From Desulfitobacterium_A sp034927245 (GTDB lineage: Bacteria; Bacillota; Desulfitobacteriia; Desulfitobacteriales; Desulfitobacteriaceae): 64,000 nt of DNA. The stretch covers positions 10,448-74,447 of the forward strand of contig NZ_JAYFQK010000005.1 of assembly GCF_034927245.1 (NCBI RefSeq), given 5' to 3'. Below, piece after piece: positions 17,326 through 26,556 of this stretch. The notes below the pieces were generated by a model that did no database searches, was not told where the DNA came from, and saw nothing but the letters and a program-made list of their open reading frames with translations. The position numbers and the translations under genes are program-made. The first letter of the stretch is position 1; each line of letters begins with the position of its first letter.

Positions 17326-18543
17326 CTATTCTTGCCCACTTTTCTGAGGGCTAACCGGGCTGTTCAAAGGTAATCCCGTATGTTCAAGGGTGACCTGAAT
17401 GTCATAAGACACCGGAAAATCCGCAAGTTGGTTAAGCCAATCCGGCTTCACTTGATTCCAAAACTTTGGATCCTTTTGCTCAACCTTTCGCCCAATACCG
17501 ATGAAGTCAGCGTGTATCGCTTTACTTTTATCCACCGCAGCCCGACATTCCTTTTCGATAGCCTGAGCAACGACCGGTTCAAGGCTTTTCGTATATGCTT
17601 TCCACTCTTCAAGATTCATGGACTTTTGTTGTCCCTTAATCTCATCAATTGAGGCCTTAGTTTTGATCTGGAAGGTTATCCCTTCCTTTCCGTCTGCATT
17701 TGTCTCGATTTTAAATTTTGTCGAGGTTTTTCGTACCCAAGCAGAAAGAATGAGACCCTCCGTCTCGGCATTGATAAACCGATTTTTAACGGTATTATCC
17801 AACCACATAAATCCTTTTGTTTCCTCATCACAAAGACAATCAACTAATTTCCCATTCTCAAATACCCCCGCACCCTCCACCAGCAGTTCTTCTCCCTTTT
17901 CATCCGCGTATTCAATCTCCTTTTCCCCATGTTTTGTTTTTTGAACCACGGGGATCACCGGATTCTGGTTGGCACGTCCTAAAATGGTTAAATAGTGCCC
18001 CAATCGCGTCACCGGAAAACTCGAGAATGTGGGTTGTCCCTGAATCGTTCCCAGAATATCCAAGGCCGGAAGCTGCTTGGTCCGAAGTTGGGTTTCTAAT
18101 ATATCCTTAGCCTCGCCTCTCGCCAGTACAAGGTAAATTGTTCGGCGGAAATCATAATAACGCTGGAAATGATCTAAGGCCTCATTAATGTCTGACCGTG
18201 CTAACCCTTCCCCCAAAACAATAATACGGGCTGTCCCTGCAAACGAACTCTTATTTAAAACCTGACTTATATTTTCAATAACACCGGAAATGGTGGATAC
18301 TTCGCTGGTAATCGTCCAGTCTTCCGTCTCTGTCCCATTTCCCCCACCCGATTTAGGCAGTGCCAGCTGACAGGTCACTTTATATTTCCCCGGATCCTTA
18401 CCTGAATCAATGCCAATACCCATGATAAACCCCAATTGTTCGACTTCCTTTTTGCCGCCGCAGCCCTCGATGAGCAATAATAACACAAGAACGAAGACGA
18501 TCAGCGGATAGTTTCTTACCCATTTTGGGAACGATTTTTCCAT
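17326..18543 (-). CDS. gerAC: Spore germination lipoprotein, GerAC/GerBC family (subunit C)
   Basis: This is the third subunit of a nutrient germinant receptor in the inner spore membrane. A transmembrane/signal stretch ends in a lipobox (LIEGC), then comes the Ger(x)C domain with LGFIMGIGID near the start. I prefer the ATG at 18543 (MEKSFPK, RBS GGGGGTGG), giving about 405 residues; a start ten codons earlier exists. The gene overlaps the GerAB-like frame by about 28 bp. Operon order A-B-C is standard. The germinant cannot be predicted. Confidence 0.92.
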   Translation of the reverse strand: MEKSFPKWVRNYPLIVFVLVLLLLIEGCGGKKEVEQLGFIMGIGIDSGKDPGKYKVTCQLALPKSGGGNGTETEDWTITSEVSTISGVIENISQVLNKSSFAGTARIIVLGEGLARSDINEALDHFQRYYDFRRTIYLVLARGEAKDILETQLRTKQLPALDILGTIQGQPTFSSFPVTRLGHYLTILGRANQNPVIPVVQKTKHGEKEIEYADEKGEELLVEGAGVFENGKLVDCLCDEETKGFMWLDNTVKNRFINAETEGLILSAWVRKTSTKFKIETNADGKEGITFQIKTKASIDEIKGQQKSMNLEEWKAYTKSLEPVVAQAIEKECRAAVDKSKAIHADFIGIGRKVEQKDPKFWNQVKPDWLNQLADFPVSYDIQVTLEHTGLPLNSPVSPQKSGQE

Positions 18544-19607
18544 TTGTCCACCCCCCAGATCATCAGAACCCATAATACCGTAAAAGGTACCAAAAAATAT
18601 CTGCCGACAAAACCGAGTTCTGTTGATATCTCCAACCCCCGTGCAACGTACTGAATAATAATATAACTAATGAATCCCAGCAGAAAACTCCATTTCCGAC
18701 TTTTAAAACCAAAAACACTTTTCATGGCCCACATCACTGCAAAGAAATACGATGCCACCTTAATAGTTGAGCCCCCCAGCCAAAAGAGATTGAAAATCGA
18801 CTCCACACCCGATAATGTCCGAGATATTTCAATCATTTTTCCTAATGCTAAAAGACCAAAACTCATTCGGGTCGTTTCAAAGGGACCGAAGGTTAATATC
18901 TGGATTAGGACGATAAGGGTATTGAGAATAATTACAATACTAACTGCAATATAAAGTTTTTGTTTTAGATTTTTTATATCGCTTGCCTTATTCGGTAAAA
19001 AGGGAAGCAAGCCGGCTAAAAACAAAATATATTCCGCAGAAAAATGGACGATTTTACCACTGGAAGATAGAACCGGCTGGATCCCATTGGCTAAAATCGG
19101 AAATAGTTCTCCCTCTTCAAACCGAGGAATAATAAAGATGATCATAAGAATCAGCCCCACAGTAACAATCGGAAAAACAACCTCGGCGAAGCGCCCCAGA
19201 ACCTCGATACCACTGTAAAAAAGATAAAAAGTTAGAAATCCTCCTCCTAATAAAAATACAAAACGCGGCATTAAAGGCAGAACCGTACGATTGAAAATAT
19301 CGACTTCCAGCCCCGCCAAAAGACTTCCGTAATACGTGACTAATATAATATAAATAATCCCTATTCCTTTGCTTAGCCCTTTACCGACAACCCTTTCGGA
19401 TATTTTAATTAAATCTTTGCCCGGATATTTTGCCATGAGGGATAAAATCATCAAGCCAAAAGGGACTGCCCAAATAAAGGCCGGAAAGATAATCATCCAG
19501 CCGTCGCGTCCGGCTTCACCTATTAACGATCCCACTGACAAATAGGTTGTCCCCAGAAGCACTGCAGCACTTAGAACCAAAAATTGATGTGTCGATAAGC
19601 GTTCCAT
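18516..19607 (-). CDS. gerAB: Spore germination permease, GerAB family (subunit B)
   Basis: The 363-residue integral membrane protein has about ten transmembrane segments of the APC/LeuT-like fold. It starts MERLSTHQFLVLSAAVLLGTTY and has the family's conserved N-terminal helix pair. B subunits carry the germinant-binding pocket. The ATG directly follows the stop of the A subunit, and AGGAGGTAAGAGG lies at the end of that gene. Confidence 0.93.
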   Translation of the reverse strand: MERLSTHQFLVLSAAVLLGTTYLSVGSLIGEAGRDGWMIIFPAFIWAVPFGLMILSLMAKYPGKDLIKISERVVGKGLSKGIGIIYIILVTYYGSLLAGLEVDIFNRTVLPLMPRFVFLLGGGFLTFYLFYSGIEVLGRFAEVVFPIVTVGLILMIIFIIPRFEEGELFPILANGIQPVLSSSGKIVHFSAEYILFLAGLLPFLPNKASDIKNLKQKLYIAVSIVIILNTLIVLIQILTFGPFETTRMSFGLLALGKMIEISRTLSGVESIFNLFWLGGSTIKVASYFFAVMWAMKSVFGFKSRKWSFLLGFISYIIIQYVARGLEISTELGFVGRYFLVPFTVLWVLMIWGVDKWKNRSQNG

Positions 19608-21179
19608 TTACCTCTTACCTCCTGAATTTGGGTCTGTATCCAAGAGCTTAGGTCTTTTCTTCATAGCCCACCAAGGAGACCTGACAAAGGTATCCTGTAA
19701 GAGGGCTCGGATCCTTAATGGGGCTATAGGACTGAGATAAGGCACTCCAAAGGAGCGAAGATTCAATAAATGAATAAGTCCGGCGTAAAAGCCAATTCCC
19801 ACCCCATAAAAACCCATTGTTCCTGCTAAAATCATGAGCGGAAATCGCATTAGTCGGATCGCAATAGCCAAATCATAGGAAGGTATAGCATAACTTGATA
19901 CAGCCGTTAAACCGATGACGATAACCATAATCGGGCTGACGAGACCGGCCTTAACAGCGGCGTCACCAATAACGATTGCTCCGACAATTCCAATAGTCTG
20001 CCCTATAGGCTTCGGAAGTCTGAGCCCCGCCTCTTGCAGGATCTCTAGTGTCATCAGCATTACAAGAGCCTCAATTAAGGCCGGAAAAGGTACACCTTCA
20101 CGGCCCGCTGCGATGCTTAAGGCCAACGAAGTCGGCAGAAGTTCCTGGTGAAATGTAGTTACCGCAATATATAAGCTAGGAGCAACTGTAGAAATCAGGG
20201 CCCCTGAGTACCGAACAAAACGAGTAAGAATAACAATCAACGCACGTTCATAATAGTCTTCATTGACCTGCATAAACGAAGTAAGGGTTACCGGAACAAT
20301 AAGAACTGTTGGCGTTCCGTCCACAATAATCGCCACACGCCCTTCAAGAAGATCCGAGGCAACGGTATCCGGCCGTTCGGTATGAAATATCTGCGGAAAA
20401 GGCGAATACGGAAAATCCTCAATAAATTCCTCAAGGATATCCCCGGAAACGATCGCATCCGTTTTGATCCTGCCTAAGCGCTTGAGAACTTCAGAAACGA
20501 CACTAGGCCTTGCCAGTTTCTCTACATAAGCAATGACAACGTCTGTTTTCGTTAAATCTCCGATTTTCATAGATACGAGACGAAGGGAAGGATGTTTAAT
20601 TTTTCGCCTTAGAAGAGAGGTATTGGTTCGAAGTGTTTCATTAAAGCCTTCCTTCGGTCCGCGGATTGATGATTCAGCTTCCGGCTCAGTCACCCCGCGG
20701 GATTGCCATCCACGGGCACCGATAACCAAGGCCTCTTGAGTCTCACCGATAAAAAGTACAGCGTCACCGGATAATATGGCATCAAATGCTTCACCCATAA
20801 GACTGATCTTTTTAATTTCATTCATGGGAGTAAGAAGTTTTATTAAAAAATCGTGAACATTATCGATTGTTATATCCTGGAAATCAGGATCATTGACTAA
20901 ATCAATCATTATAACGTGAAGCAAATACTCATCTAAGAGATGTTTATCAATGAGTCCGTCCACAACTCCCAATAGACAAGGAATTTCTTTTTTAGCGCGT
21001 ATGCTAAATTCACGAAAAATAATGTCACTGCTTTTTGATAATTCTTTATGAATCTCTTGACCGGAAAGCGGTTGATCCCATTTTTCATCGACGGGTAGTT
21101 TTGGAGCTTTACGAACTTTCTTTTCATAGGGACGGATAGTTAGATCCTTCATCATTTTTAACCATCTCTTCAAGATCAT
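19608..21179 (-). CDS. gerAA: Spore germination protein, GerAA family (subunit A)
   Basis: The 523-residue protein has a large soluble N-terminal domain (about 1-280), then a membrane domain with several helices (about 290-480) and a short charged tail. Diagnostic segments include DVVIAYVEKLA, RPDTVASDLLEGRVAIIVDGTP and FPALIEALVMLMTLEILQEAGLRLP. GerA-type subunits oligomerise and are thought to form the ion-release channel of the germinosome. An ATG at 21179 abuts GGGGGG; a TTG two codons later has better spacing. Confidence 0.93.
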   Translation of the reverse strand: MILKRWLKMMKDLTIRPYEKKVRKAPKLPVDEKWDQPLSGQEIHKELSKSSDIIFREFSIRAKKEIPCLLGVVDGLIDKHLLDEYLLHVIMIDLVNDPDFQDITIDNVHDFLIKLLTPMNEIKKISLMGEAFDAILSGDAVLFIGETQEALVIGARGWQSRGVTEPEAESSIRGPKEGFNETLRTNTSLLRRKIKHPSLRLVSMKIGDLTKTDVVIAYVEKLARPSVVSEVLKRLGRIKTDAIVSGDILEEFIEDFPYSPFPQIFHTERPDTVASDLLEGRVAIIVDGTPTVLIVPVTLTSFMQVNEDYYERALIVILTRFVRYSGALISTVAPSLYIAVTTFHQELLPTSLALSIAAGREGVPFPALIEALVMLMTLEILQEAGLRLPKPIGQTIGIVGAIVIGDAAVKAGLVSPIMVIVIGLTAVSSYAIPSYDLAIAIRLMRFPLMILAGTMGFYGVGIGFYAGLIHLLNLRSFGVPYLSPIAPLRIRALLQDTFVRSPWWAMKKRPKLLDTDPNSGGKR

Positions 21180-21298
21180 CCCCCCTTTTAAGCTTATTTT
21201 CCGCTAAAGCCCCCCCCATTATGCACGGCACATTTAACCCTTTGAGATTCAATCACCTCCGAGCCCCTGCATCCTCCCGGAGGTATAAAGTATAAAAA

Positions 21299-21334
21299 AG
21301 GATGGGATTGGAGTTAACTCCAGTCCCATCCTTT
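21299..21334 (-). terminator. nifJ terminator
   Basis: On the minus strand AAGGATGGGACTGGAG-ttaa-CTCCAATCCCATCCTT is followed by a T-run, a strong hairpin just past the nifJ stop. The rest of 21180-21357 shows only a weak CCTCCG/CGGAGG repeat and no gene. Confidence 0.88.
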
Positions 21335-21357
21335 AAAACTTATTTAATTTGAACTTT

Positions 21358-24300
21358 TTAGTCCCACTTTTGATCAGCAAGACGTTTGTAAGAATCTAAC
21401 CGCACCTTAGCATACTTCTCAGCACCGGCGAACAATTCTTCGGCGGTTTCCGGGAAGGTCTTAAGCAGGGAAGTATAACGAACTTCACCCATAATAAAGT
21501 CACGGAAAGGTTTGGTCGGTTCTTTGGAATCAAGCGCAAACGGATTCTTACCTTCTTCTTCAAGATCAGGATTGAAGCGATAGAGATGCCAATAACCGGT
21601 TTCTACAGCTTTCTTGGCTTCTTCAAGGCTCTTGGACATCCCGGCTCTTAGACCGTGGTTGATACAAGGTGCATAAGCAATGATCAGGGAAGGTCCATGG
21701 TAAGCCTCAGCTTCTTTGATGGCTTTCAAAGCTTGATTCATGTTAGCACCAATAGCAATTTGGGCAACATAAACATATCCATAACTCATGGCCATCATAC
21801 CGAGGTCTTTTTTACGAATTCTCTTACCGGCAGCAGCGAACTTAGCTACTGCAGCACGCGGGGTTGCTTTGGAAGATTGTCCGCCGGTGTTGGAATAAAC
21901 TTCGGTATCCATAACAAGGACATTAACATCATCGCCTGATGCAAGAACATGGTCTAAGCCGCCGTAACCGATATCATAGGCCCAACCGTCCCCACCGACG
22001 ATCCATTGTGATTTCTTAACGAGATGATCTTTGCGATCAAGAATTCCTTTAAGAAGTTCATTGTCTCCTTGATAGTCATTGAGAAGTGCCAGAACTTTTG
22101 CAGATGCTGCTTTCGAAGCATCACCGTCATTCATACTGCTAATCCATTCTTGGAAAGCTTCTTTGAGTTCAGCACTAATTTCTGTCGCCAGAGCTTCTGT
22201 CATCAGCGCTTGGATTTTTTCACGTTGTTGACGAACTCCAAGATACATACCATAACCAAACTCAGCATTATCTTCGAACAAAGAGTTTGCCCAGCTTGGT
22301 CCTTTGCCCTCTTTGTTCGTGGTATAAGGTACGGAAGGAGAACTACCGCCCCAAATAGAGCTGCAACCCGTTGCATTGGCAATCATCATGCGATCACCAA
22401 AGAGTTGGGTGAGAAGCTTAACATTTGCTGTTTCGCCACAACCTGGGCAAGCACCGTTGAATTCAAATAAAGGTTGTGGGAATTGGCTGTTCTTAACCGT
22501 GTTTAAGTTAAAGCGTTTGCTCTTATCAGAAAGGGTAAGTGCATATTCCCAGTTTTCGGCTTGGGCTGCGATTTGCTCTTGTGCAGGCTTCATCACAATC
22601 GCCTTTTCTTTAGACGGGCAGGTTTCTACACAGTTTCCGCAACCTGTGCAATCGAGCGTACTTACTTGGATACGGAATTTAAGTCCTTCAGCTTCTTTAC
22701 CGATTGCTTTTTTACCGACAAAGGTTTCAGGAGCTTTAGCCGCTTCTTTTTCATCCATCAAGAACGGACGAATTGCTGCATGAGGACAAACAAAGGAACA
22801 TTGGTTACATTGGATACAATTATCCATTTGCCATTCGGGAACCATAACAGCAATTCCGCGTTTTTCATAAGCTGCAGTTCCGGAGGGATGTGTGCCATCT
22901 TCCATTCCGTTAAATGCGCTGACAGGAAGGTTGTCACCCTCTAATGCATTCATAGGATTCATAATATTTTTAACGAAATCAGGCAATTCTTGGGTTGCTG
23001 CAGCCTCAGCTTGAGCATTACCTGCTTCAGCCCAAGCAGCAGGGATATCGATTTTAACGAGAGAACCGACGCCGCGATCAATCGCCGCATTATTCATGTC
23101 GACGACTTCCTGACCTTTTTTACCGTAAGATTTAACAACAGATTCTTTTAAATAAGCAATCGCTTGATCAACAGGAATAACATTAGCAAGTTTAAAGAAA
23201 GCAGCTTGCATAATCATGTTAATCCGGGAACCCAGTCCAATTTCACGAGCAATAGATACTGCATCAATCGTGTAGAAGTTGATGCTATTCTTCGCAAGAT
23301 ATTGTTTTAAAGAAGCGGGGAGCTTTTCCTCTAACTCCTCAGGTTTCCATTGCGTATTAAGAACGAAGGTTCCGTTCTTTTTCAAACCTTTGACTAAGTC
23401 ATAGAGTGGAACATAGGCTTGGTTGTGGCAAGCAATGTAATTTGCTCCAATAACATAATATGGAGATTTAATTTGTTTCTTACCAAAGCGAACGTGAGAA
23501 ATCGTCGTACCGCCGGATTTCTTACTATCATATTGGAAGTAAGCTTGGGCAAACATGTCGGTATGGTCACCGATAATTTTAATGGCCTGCTTATTTGCCC
23601 CGACTGTACCGTCAGAACCTAAGCCCCAGAACTTACAAGCAATAGTGCCTTCCGGTGCGGTATCAATGATTTCGTCTTCAGCTAAAGATAAATTAGTAAC
23701 ATCATCAACAATGCCCATCGTAAAGCTGTTCTTAGGTTGATCCGCACTTAAGTTTTTATAGACGGCAAGGACTTGAGATGGAGTAGTGTCTTTAGAACCT
23801 AAGCCATAGCGTCCGCCGACAATGACAGGATGCAGTTCACTAGTATAGAAAGCATCTTTAATGTCAAGATAGAGAGGTTCACCTGTGGAACCCGGCTCTT
23901 TTGTACGATCAAGAACTGCTATTTTCTTCACAGTCTTAGGCATTACTTTAAATAAGTACTTCGTAGAGAAAGGACGATAAAGGTGAACTTTAATAACTCC
24001 GACCTTTTCTCCTTTACTCATCAGATAATCGATGGTTTCTTCAATGGTATCGCAGACAGAACCCATCGCAATGATAACACGCTCAGCATCCTCTGCACCA
24101 TAATATTGGAAAGGATGATATTCACGGCCTGTAATTTTCTTGTATTCTTGCATGTAATGCTCAACGATATCCGGAATTGCTTCATAGAATTTGTTTGATG
24201 CTTCACGCTCTTGGAAATAAATATCCGGGTTTTGAGCAGATCCACGCAGAACAGGATGTTCCGGATTCAAAGCACGATCACGGAAAGCTTGAAGAGCATC

Positions 24301-24888
24301 GCGGTCTAAGAGTTTAGCGACATCTTCATAATCTGTAAGTTCGATTTTTTGAATTTCATGAGATGTACGGAAACCATCAAAGAAATGAAGGAAAGGAACA
24401 CGGCCCTTGATTGCGCATAAATGGGCAATAAAAGCTAAGTCCAATGCTTCTTGAACATTATGGGAAGAAAGTTCTGCAAAACCTGTAGGACGGACAGACA
24501 TTACGTCTTGATGGTCACCAAAAATAGAAAGCGCATGGGTTGCTAAGGCACGGGCGCTTACATGGAATACACCGGGAAGCAGTTCTCCCGCAATTTTATA
24601 CATATTAGGAATCATCAGGAGTAACCCTTGAGAAGCAGTATACGTTGTTGTTAAAGCACCAGCTTGGAGGGAACCATGAACCGCACCGGCAGCCCCTGCT
24701 TCAGATTGCATTTCTACAACCTTTACAGGTTGACCGAAGATATTTTTCTTTCCATGAGCTGCCCATTCGTCCACAAACTCGGCCATCGTCGAAGAAGGCG
24801 TAATGGGGAAGATGGTTGCGACTTCTGAAAATGCATACGACGCATGTGCTGCCGCTTCATTACCATCCATGGTTTTCATTTTTGCCAT
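21358..24888 (-). CDS. nifJ: Pyruvate:ferredoxin (flavodoxin) oxidoreductase, single-chain
   Basis: PFOR converts pyruvate and CoA to acetyl-CoA, CO2 and reduced ferredoxin, the central carbon/electron step of anaerobes, and is reversible in autotrophs. All domains are fused in ~1,176 residues: TPP-pyrimidine and CoA-binding domains (1-~630), a two-[4Fe-4S] ferredoxin domain with CIQCNQCSFVCPH and CTGCGNCVETCPS (~690-765), the proximal-cluster/TPP domain beginning GACPGCGE (~815), then GDGWAYDIGYGG and MDTEVYSNTGGQ for TPP-Mg. I chose the ATG at 24888 (MAKMKTMDG): AAGGAGG is nine bases upstream, while an ATG at 24897 sits directly on it. The gene is monocistronic with a strong terminator and a nested inverted repeat upstream. 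Confidence 0.96.
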   Translation of the reverse strand: MAKMKTMDGNEAAAHASYAFSEVATIFPITPSSTMAEFVDEWAAHGKKNIFGQPVKVVEMQSEAGAAGAVHGSLQAGALTTTYTASQGLLLMIPNMYKIAGELLPGVFHVSARALATHALSIFGDHQDVMSVRPTGFAELSSHNVQEALDLAFIAHLCAIKGRVPFLHFFDGFRTSHEIQKIELTDYEDVAKLLDRDALQAFRDRALNPEHPVLRGSAQNPDIYFQEREASNKFYEAIPDIVEHYMQEYKKITGREYHPFQYYGAEDAERVIIAMGSVCDTIEETIDYLMSKGEKVGVIKVHLYRPFSTKYLFKVMPKTVKKIAVLDRTKEPGSTGEPLYLDIKDAFYTSELHPVIVGGRYGLGSKDTTPSQVLAVYKNLSADQPKNSFTMGIVDDVTNLSLAEDEIIDTAPEGTIACKFWGLGSDGTVGANKQAIKIIGDHTDMFAQAYFQYDSKKSGGTTISHVRFGKKQIKSPYYVIGANYIACHNQAYVPLYDLVKGLKKNGTFVLNTQWKPEELEEKLPASLKQYLAKNSINFYTIDAVSIAREIGLGSRINMIMQAAFFKLANVIPVDQAIAYLKESVVKSYGKKGQEVVDMNNAAIDRGVGSLVKIDIPAAWAEAGNAQAEAAATQELPDFVKNIMNPMNALEGDNLPVSAFNGMEDGTHPSGTAAYEKRGIAVMVPEWQMDNCIQCNQCSFVCPHAAIRPFLMDEKEAAKAPETFVGKKAIGKEAEGLKFRIQVSTLDCTGCGNCVETCPSKEKAIVMKPAQEQIAAQAENWEYALTLSDKSKRFNLNTVKNSQFPQPLFEFNGACPGCGETANVKLLTQLFGDRMMIANATGCSSIWGGSSPSVPYTTNKEGKGPSWANSLFEDNAEFGYGMYLGVRQQREKIQALMTEALATEISAELKEAFQEWISSMNDGDASKAASAKVLALLNDYQGDNELLKGILDRKDHLVKKSQWIVGGDGWAYDIGYGGLDHVLASGDDVNVLVMDTEVYSNTGGQSSKATPRAAVAKFAAAGKRIRKKDLGMMAMSYGYVYVAQIAIGANMNQALKAIKEAEAYHGPSLIIAYAPCINHGLRAGMSKSLEEAKKAVETGYWHLYRFNPDLEEEGKNPFALDSKEPTKPFRDFIMGEVRYTSLLKTFPETAEELFAGAEKYAKVRLDSYKRLADQKWD

Positions 24889-24944
24889 TGGATACATCCT
24901 CCTTAAAATAAGAAAAGTTTAATTATATTTTAAAATTCTTTGTT

Positions 24945-25003
24945 TCTATCTATTATCACAAAATGTTAATAAGACCACTATTTAGACTTATTAAATAGAT
25001 AGA
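24945..25003 (-). promoter_or_regulatory. Nested inverted repeats upstream of nifJ (candidate operator)
   Basis: Outer arms TCTATCTATT (24945-24954) and AATAGATAGA (24994-25003) enclose inner arms TTAATAAG (24966-24973) and CTTATTAA (24987-24994). Each pair is a perfect inverted repeat. The segment lies about 60-115 bp before the nifJ start, suitable for a regulator site overlapping the promoter. The regulator is unknown. Confidence 0.5.
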
Positions 25004-25021
25004 ATTTTCATAAAGAATTTC

Positions 25022-25068
25022 AAAAAATAGACGAGGGCACTGATCTAATATATACTAGAACAGTCCCC
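25022..25068 (-). terminator. Terminator after bofA
   Basis: On the minus strand an imperfect stem GGGgACTGtTCTA/TAGAtCAGTgCCC is followed, after a few bases, by TTTTTT. It closes the dnaX-ebfC-recR-bofA unit. Confidence 0.6.
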
Positions 25069-25145
25069 TTCTTCTTCAGTACAAGTATAACCTTCGCCTG
25101 TTTCATTAGTCAAGATAAAATCATATGTGTGAAAAACTGTACAGG

Positions 25146-25406
25146 TTAAATCCCGAAGACCTGCAGTCCTACAAGTGCTAAAACGCCCGGAAAACCCAGA
25201 ATACCCACAAGAATAATAGTAGACACGTTGATGGGAATTCCAAAACCTAAAATACTTAAACCAAGGTTTAAAAGCCATAAACCCACAATTCCTCCCAAAA
25301 TATGTATGGATAGTTTAAGCAAAATATGCGGTTTTCTTAAGCTTGAAAGCACAACCAGCCCCATTAGAACAATGAAAAGACCAAAAAAAATAAATGTCAT
25401 GGTCAA
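25146..25406 (-). CDS. bofA: Pro-sigma-K processing inhibitor BofA
   Basis: The 86-residue membrane protein has two or three hydrophobic segments and the family C-terminus (GFGIPINVSTIILVGILGFPG, split here by its hydrophobic turn). BofA holds the SpoIVFB protease inactive in the mother-cell membrane until the forespore signal arrives, delaying sigma-K. RBS AGGAGGATTGACC lies before the ATG. It follows recR as in B. subtilis, though the yaaL gene usually between them is missing. Confidence 0.9.
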   Translation of the reverse strand: MTMTFIFFGLFIVLMGLVVLSSLRKPHILLKLSIHILGGIVGLWLLNLGLSILGFGIPINVSTIILVGILGFPGVLALVGLQVFGI

Positions 25407-25528
25407 TCCTCCTTTGCTCGTCCCAGTGTCCTAGTCCAAGCCTATGCCTGAAGTTTGCAAAGAAGAACTGACTCTGACTTTAAATCTTTGACTTTTCGCT
25501 GCCATTATCTAATTTTCAATGAACCGTT

Positions 25529-26125
25529 TTAAATCTGCCGGCGGCCTTCTAAAGCTCGGGCAATCGTAACCTCATCGGCATACTCCAAATCTCCGCCAAC
25601 CGGTAAACCGTGAGCGATCCGTGTCACTTTAATTCCCATAGGTTTTAAAAGCTTGGACAAATAAAGTGAGGTTGCTTCCCCTTCGACAGTTGGATTCAGA
25701 GCCATAACGACTTCCTGAACCCCATCCAGTCGTTTCAAAAATTTAGAAACCGTTAATTGCTCCGGTCCAATCCCTTCAAGTGGAGAAATAACTCCATGTA
25801 AAACATGATATCTTCCCTTATATTCTCTTGTTTTTTCTAGGGCAGCAACATCCCGAGGTTGTTCTACAATACAGAGGAGTGAGGGGTCTCGTTTATCGCT
25901 CGTACAAATAGGGCAAGGATCTTGTTGGGTGTAATTACAACAAACGGAGCATTCCTTAATATTCTTTAAAGCATAATGAATCGTATCCGCAAGGGATTCA
26001 GCTGTTTGAGGTTGCTGCAAAAGATAAAAGGCTAAACGGCCCGCCGTTTTTGGCCCAATACCCGGAAGTTTCGAAAGACCTGCGATAAGATCCGCTAAAG
26101 GCTGTGGATAGTTTAAAAAATCCAT
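25529..26125 (-). CDS. recR: Recombination mediator RecR
   Basis: RecR works with RecF and RecO to load RecA at gapped DNA. The 198-residue protein has the N-terminal helix-hairpin-helix (LPGIGPKTAGRLAFYLL), a zinc finger (CSVCCNYTQQDPCPIC, residues ~57-72), a Toprim domain (LCIVEQPRDVAALE) and the C-terminal GLPVGGDLEYADEVTIARAL. Gene order dnaX-ebfC-recR is conserved. The RBS is weak, which is common within tightly spaced operons. Confidence 0.96.
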   Translation of the reverse strand: MDFLNYPQPLADLIAGLSKLPGIGPKTAGRLAFYLLQQPQTAESLADTIHYALKNIKECSVCCNYTQQDPCPICTSDKRDPSLLCIVEQPRDVAALEKTREYKGRYHVLHGVISPLEGIGPEQLTVSKFLKRLDGVQEVVMALNPTVEGEATSLYLSKLLKPMGIKVTRIAHGLPVGGDLEYADEVTIARALEGRRQI

Positions 26126-26144
26126 ATTTTAGTTCTCTGATATC

Positions 26145-26492
26145 CTAGAACAATCCGGGGATTTTTAGGCCTCCGGTCAGCCTGCCCATTTCCGAAGCCG
26201 TCATTTCTTCAACTTTACGGAAGCCTTCATTGACAGCAGCCTTAATCATATCTTCGAGCATTTCCACATCTTCCGGATCCACAGCCTCCGGTTTAATCTT
26301 TAATTCAATAAGTTCCATTTTTCCGCTAACGACAACCTGGACAGCGCCCCCGCCGGCCGAAGCATCAACTGTTTTTGATTTAAGTTCCTCTTGAGTTTTT
26401 GCCATTTCCTCCTGGAGTTTCTGAGCTTGCTTCAACATATTATTCATATTGCCCATATTCCCCATATTCCCCATACCGCCTTTATAACCCAT
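26145..26492 (-). CDS. ebfC: Nucleoid-associated protein, YbaB/EbfC family
   Basis: This small DNA-binding dimer (115 aa) has a long N-terminal helix (MLKQAQKLQEEMAKTQEELK) and the family core VVVSGKMELIELKIKPEAVDPEDVEMLEDMI. An unusual N-terminal extension of repeated Gly-Asn-Met (GGMGNMGNMGNMNNM) precedes the helix. It lies between dnaX and recR as in most bacteria. Confidence 0.94.
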   Translation of the reverse strand: MGYKGGMGNMGNMGNMNNMLKQAQKLQEEMAKTQEELKSKTVDASAGGGAVQVVVSGKMELIELKIKPEAVDPEDVEMLEDMIKAAVNEGFRKVEEMTASEMGRLTGGLKIPGLF

Positions 26493-26556
26493 AAATCACA
26501 CGCTCCTTATTATAAATACATCTTTAAATGATTGTACTTAAAATTCTCTTACTTGT

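Noticed and set aside
21240..21290. CCTCCG/CGGAGG inverted repeat before gerAA as a terminator
   Set aside because: It has a long loop and no U-tract; the strong nifJ hairpin beside it is sufficient.
25045..25278. Possible small Cys/Glu-rich ORF downstream of bofA (ending …EEEGDCSSIY)
   Set aside because: Most of it overlaps bofA in another frame, there is no start codon with a ribosome site after the bofA stop, and its last codons form the arm of a terminator hairpin.
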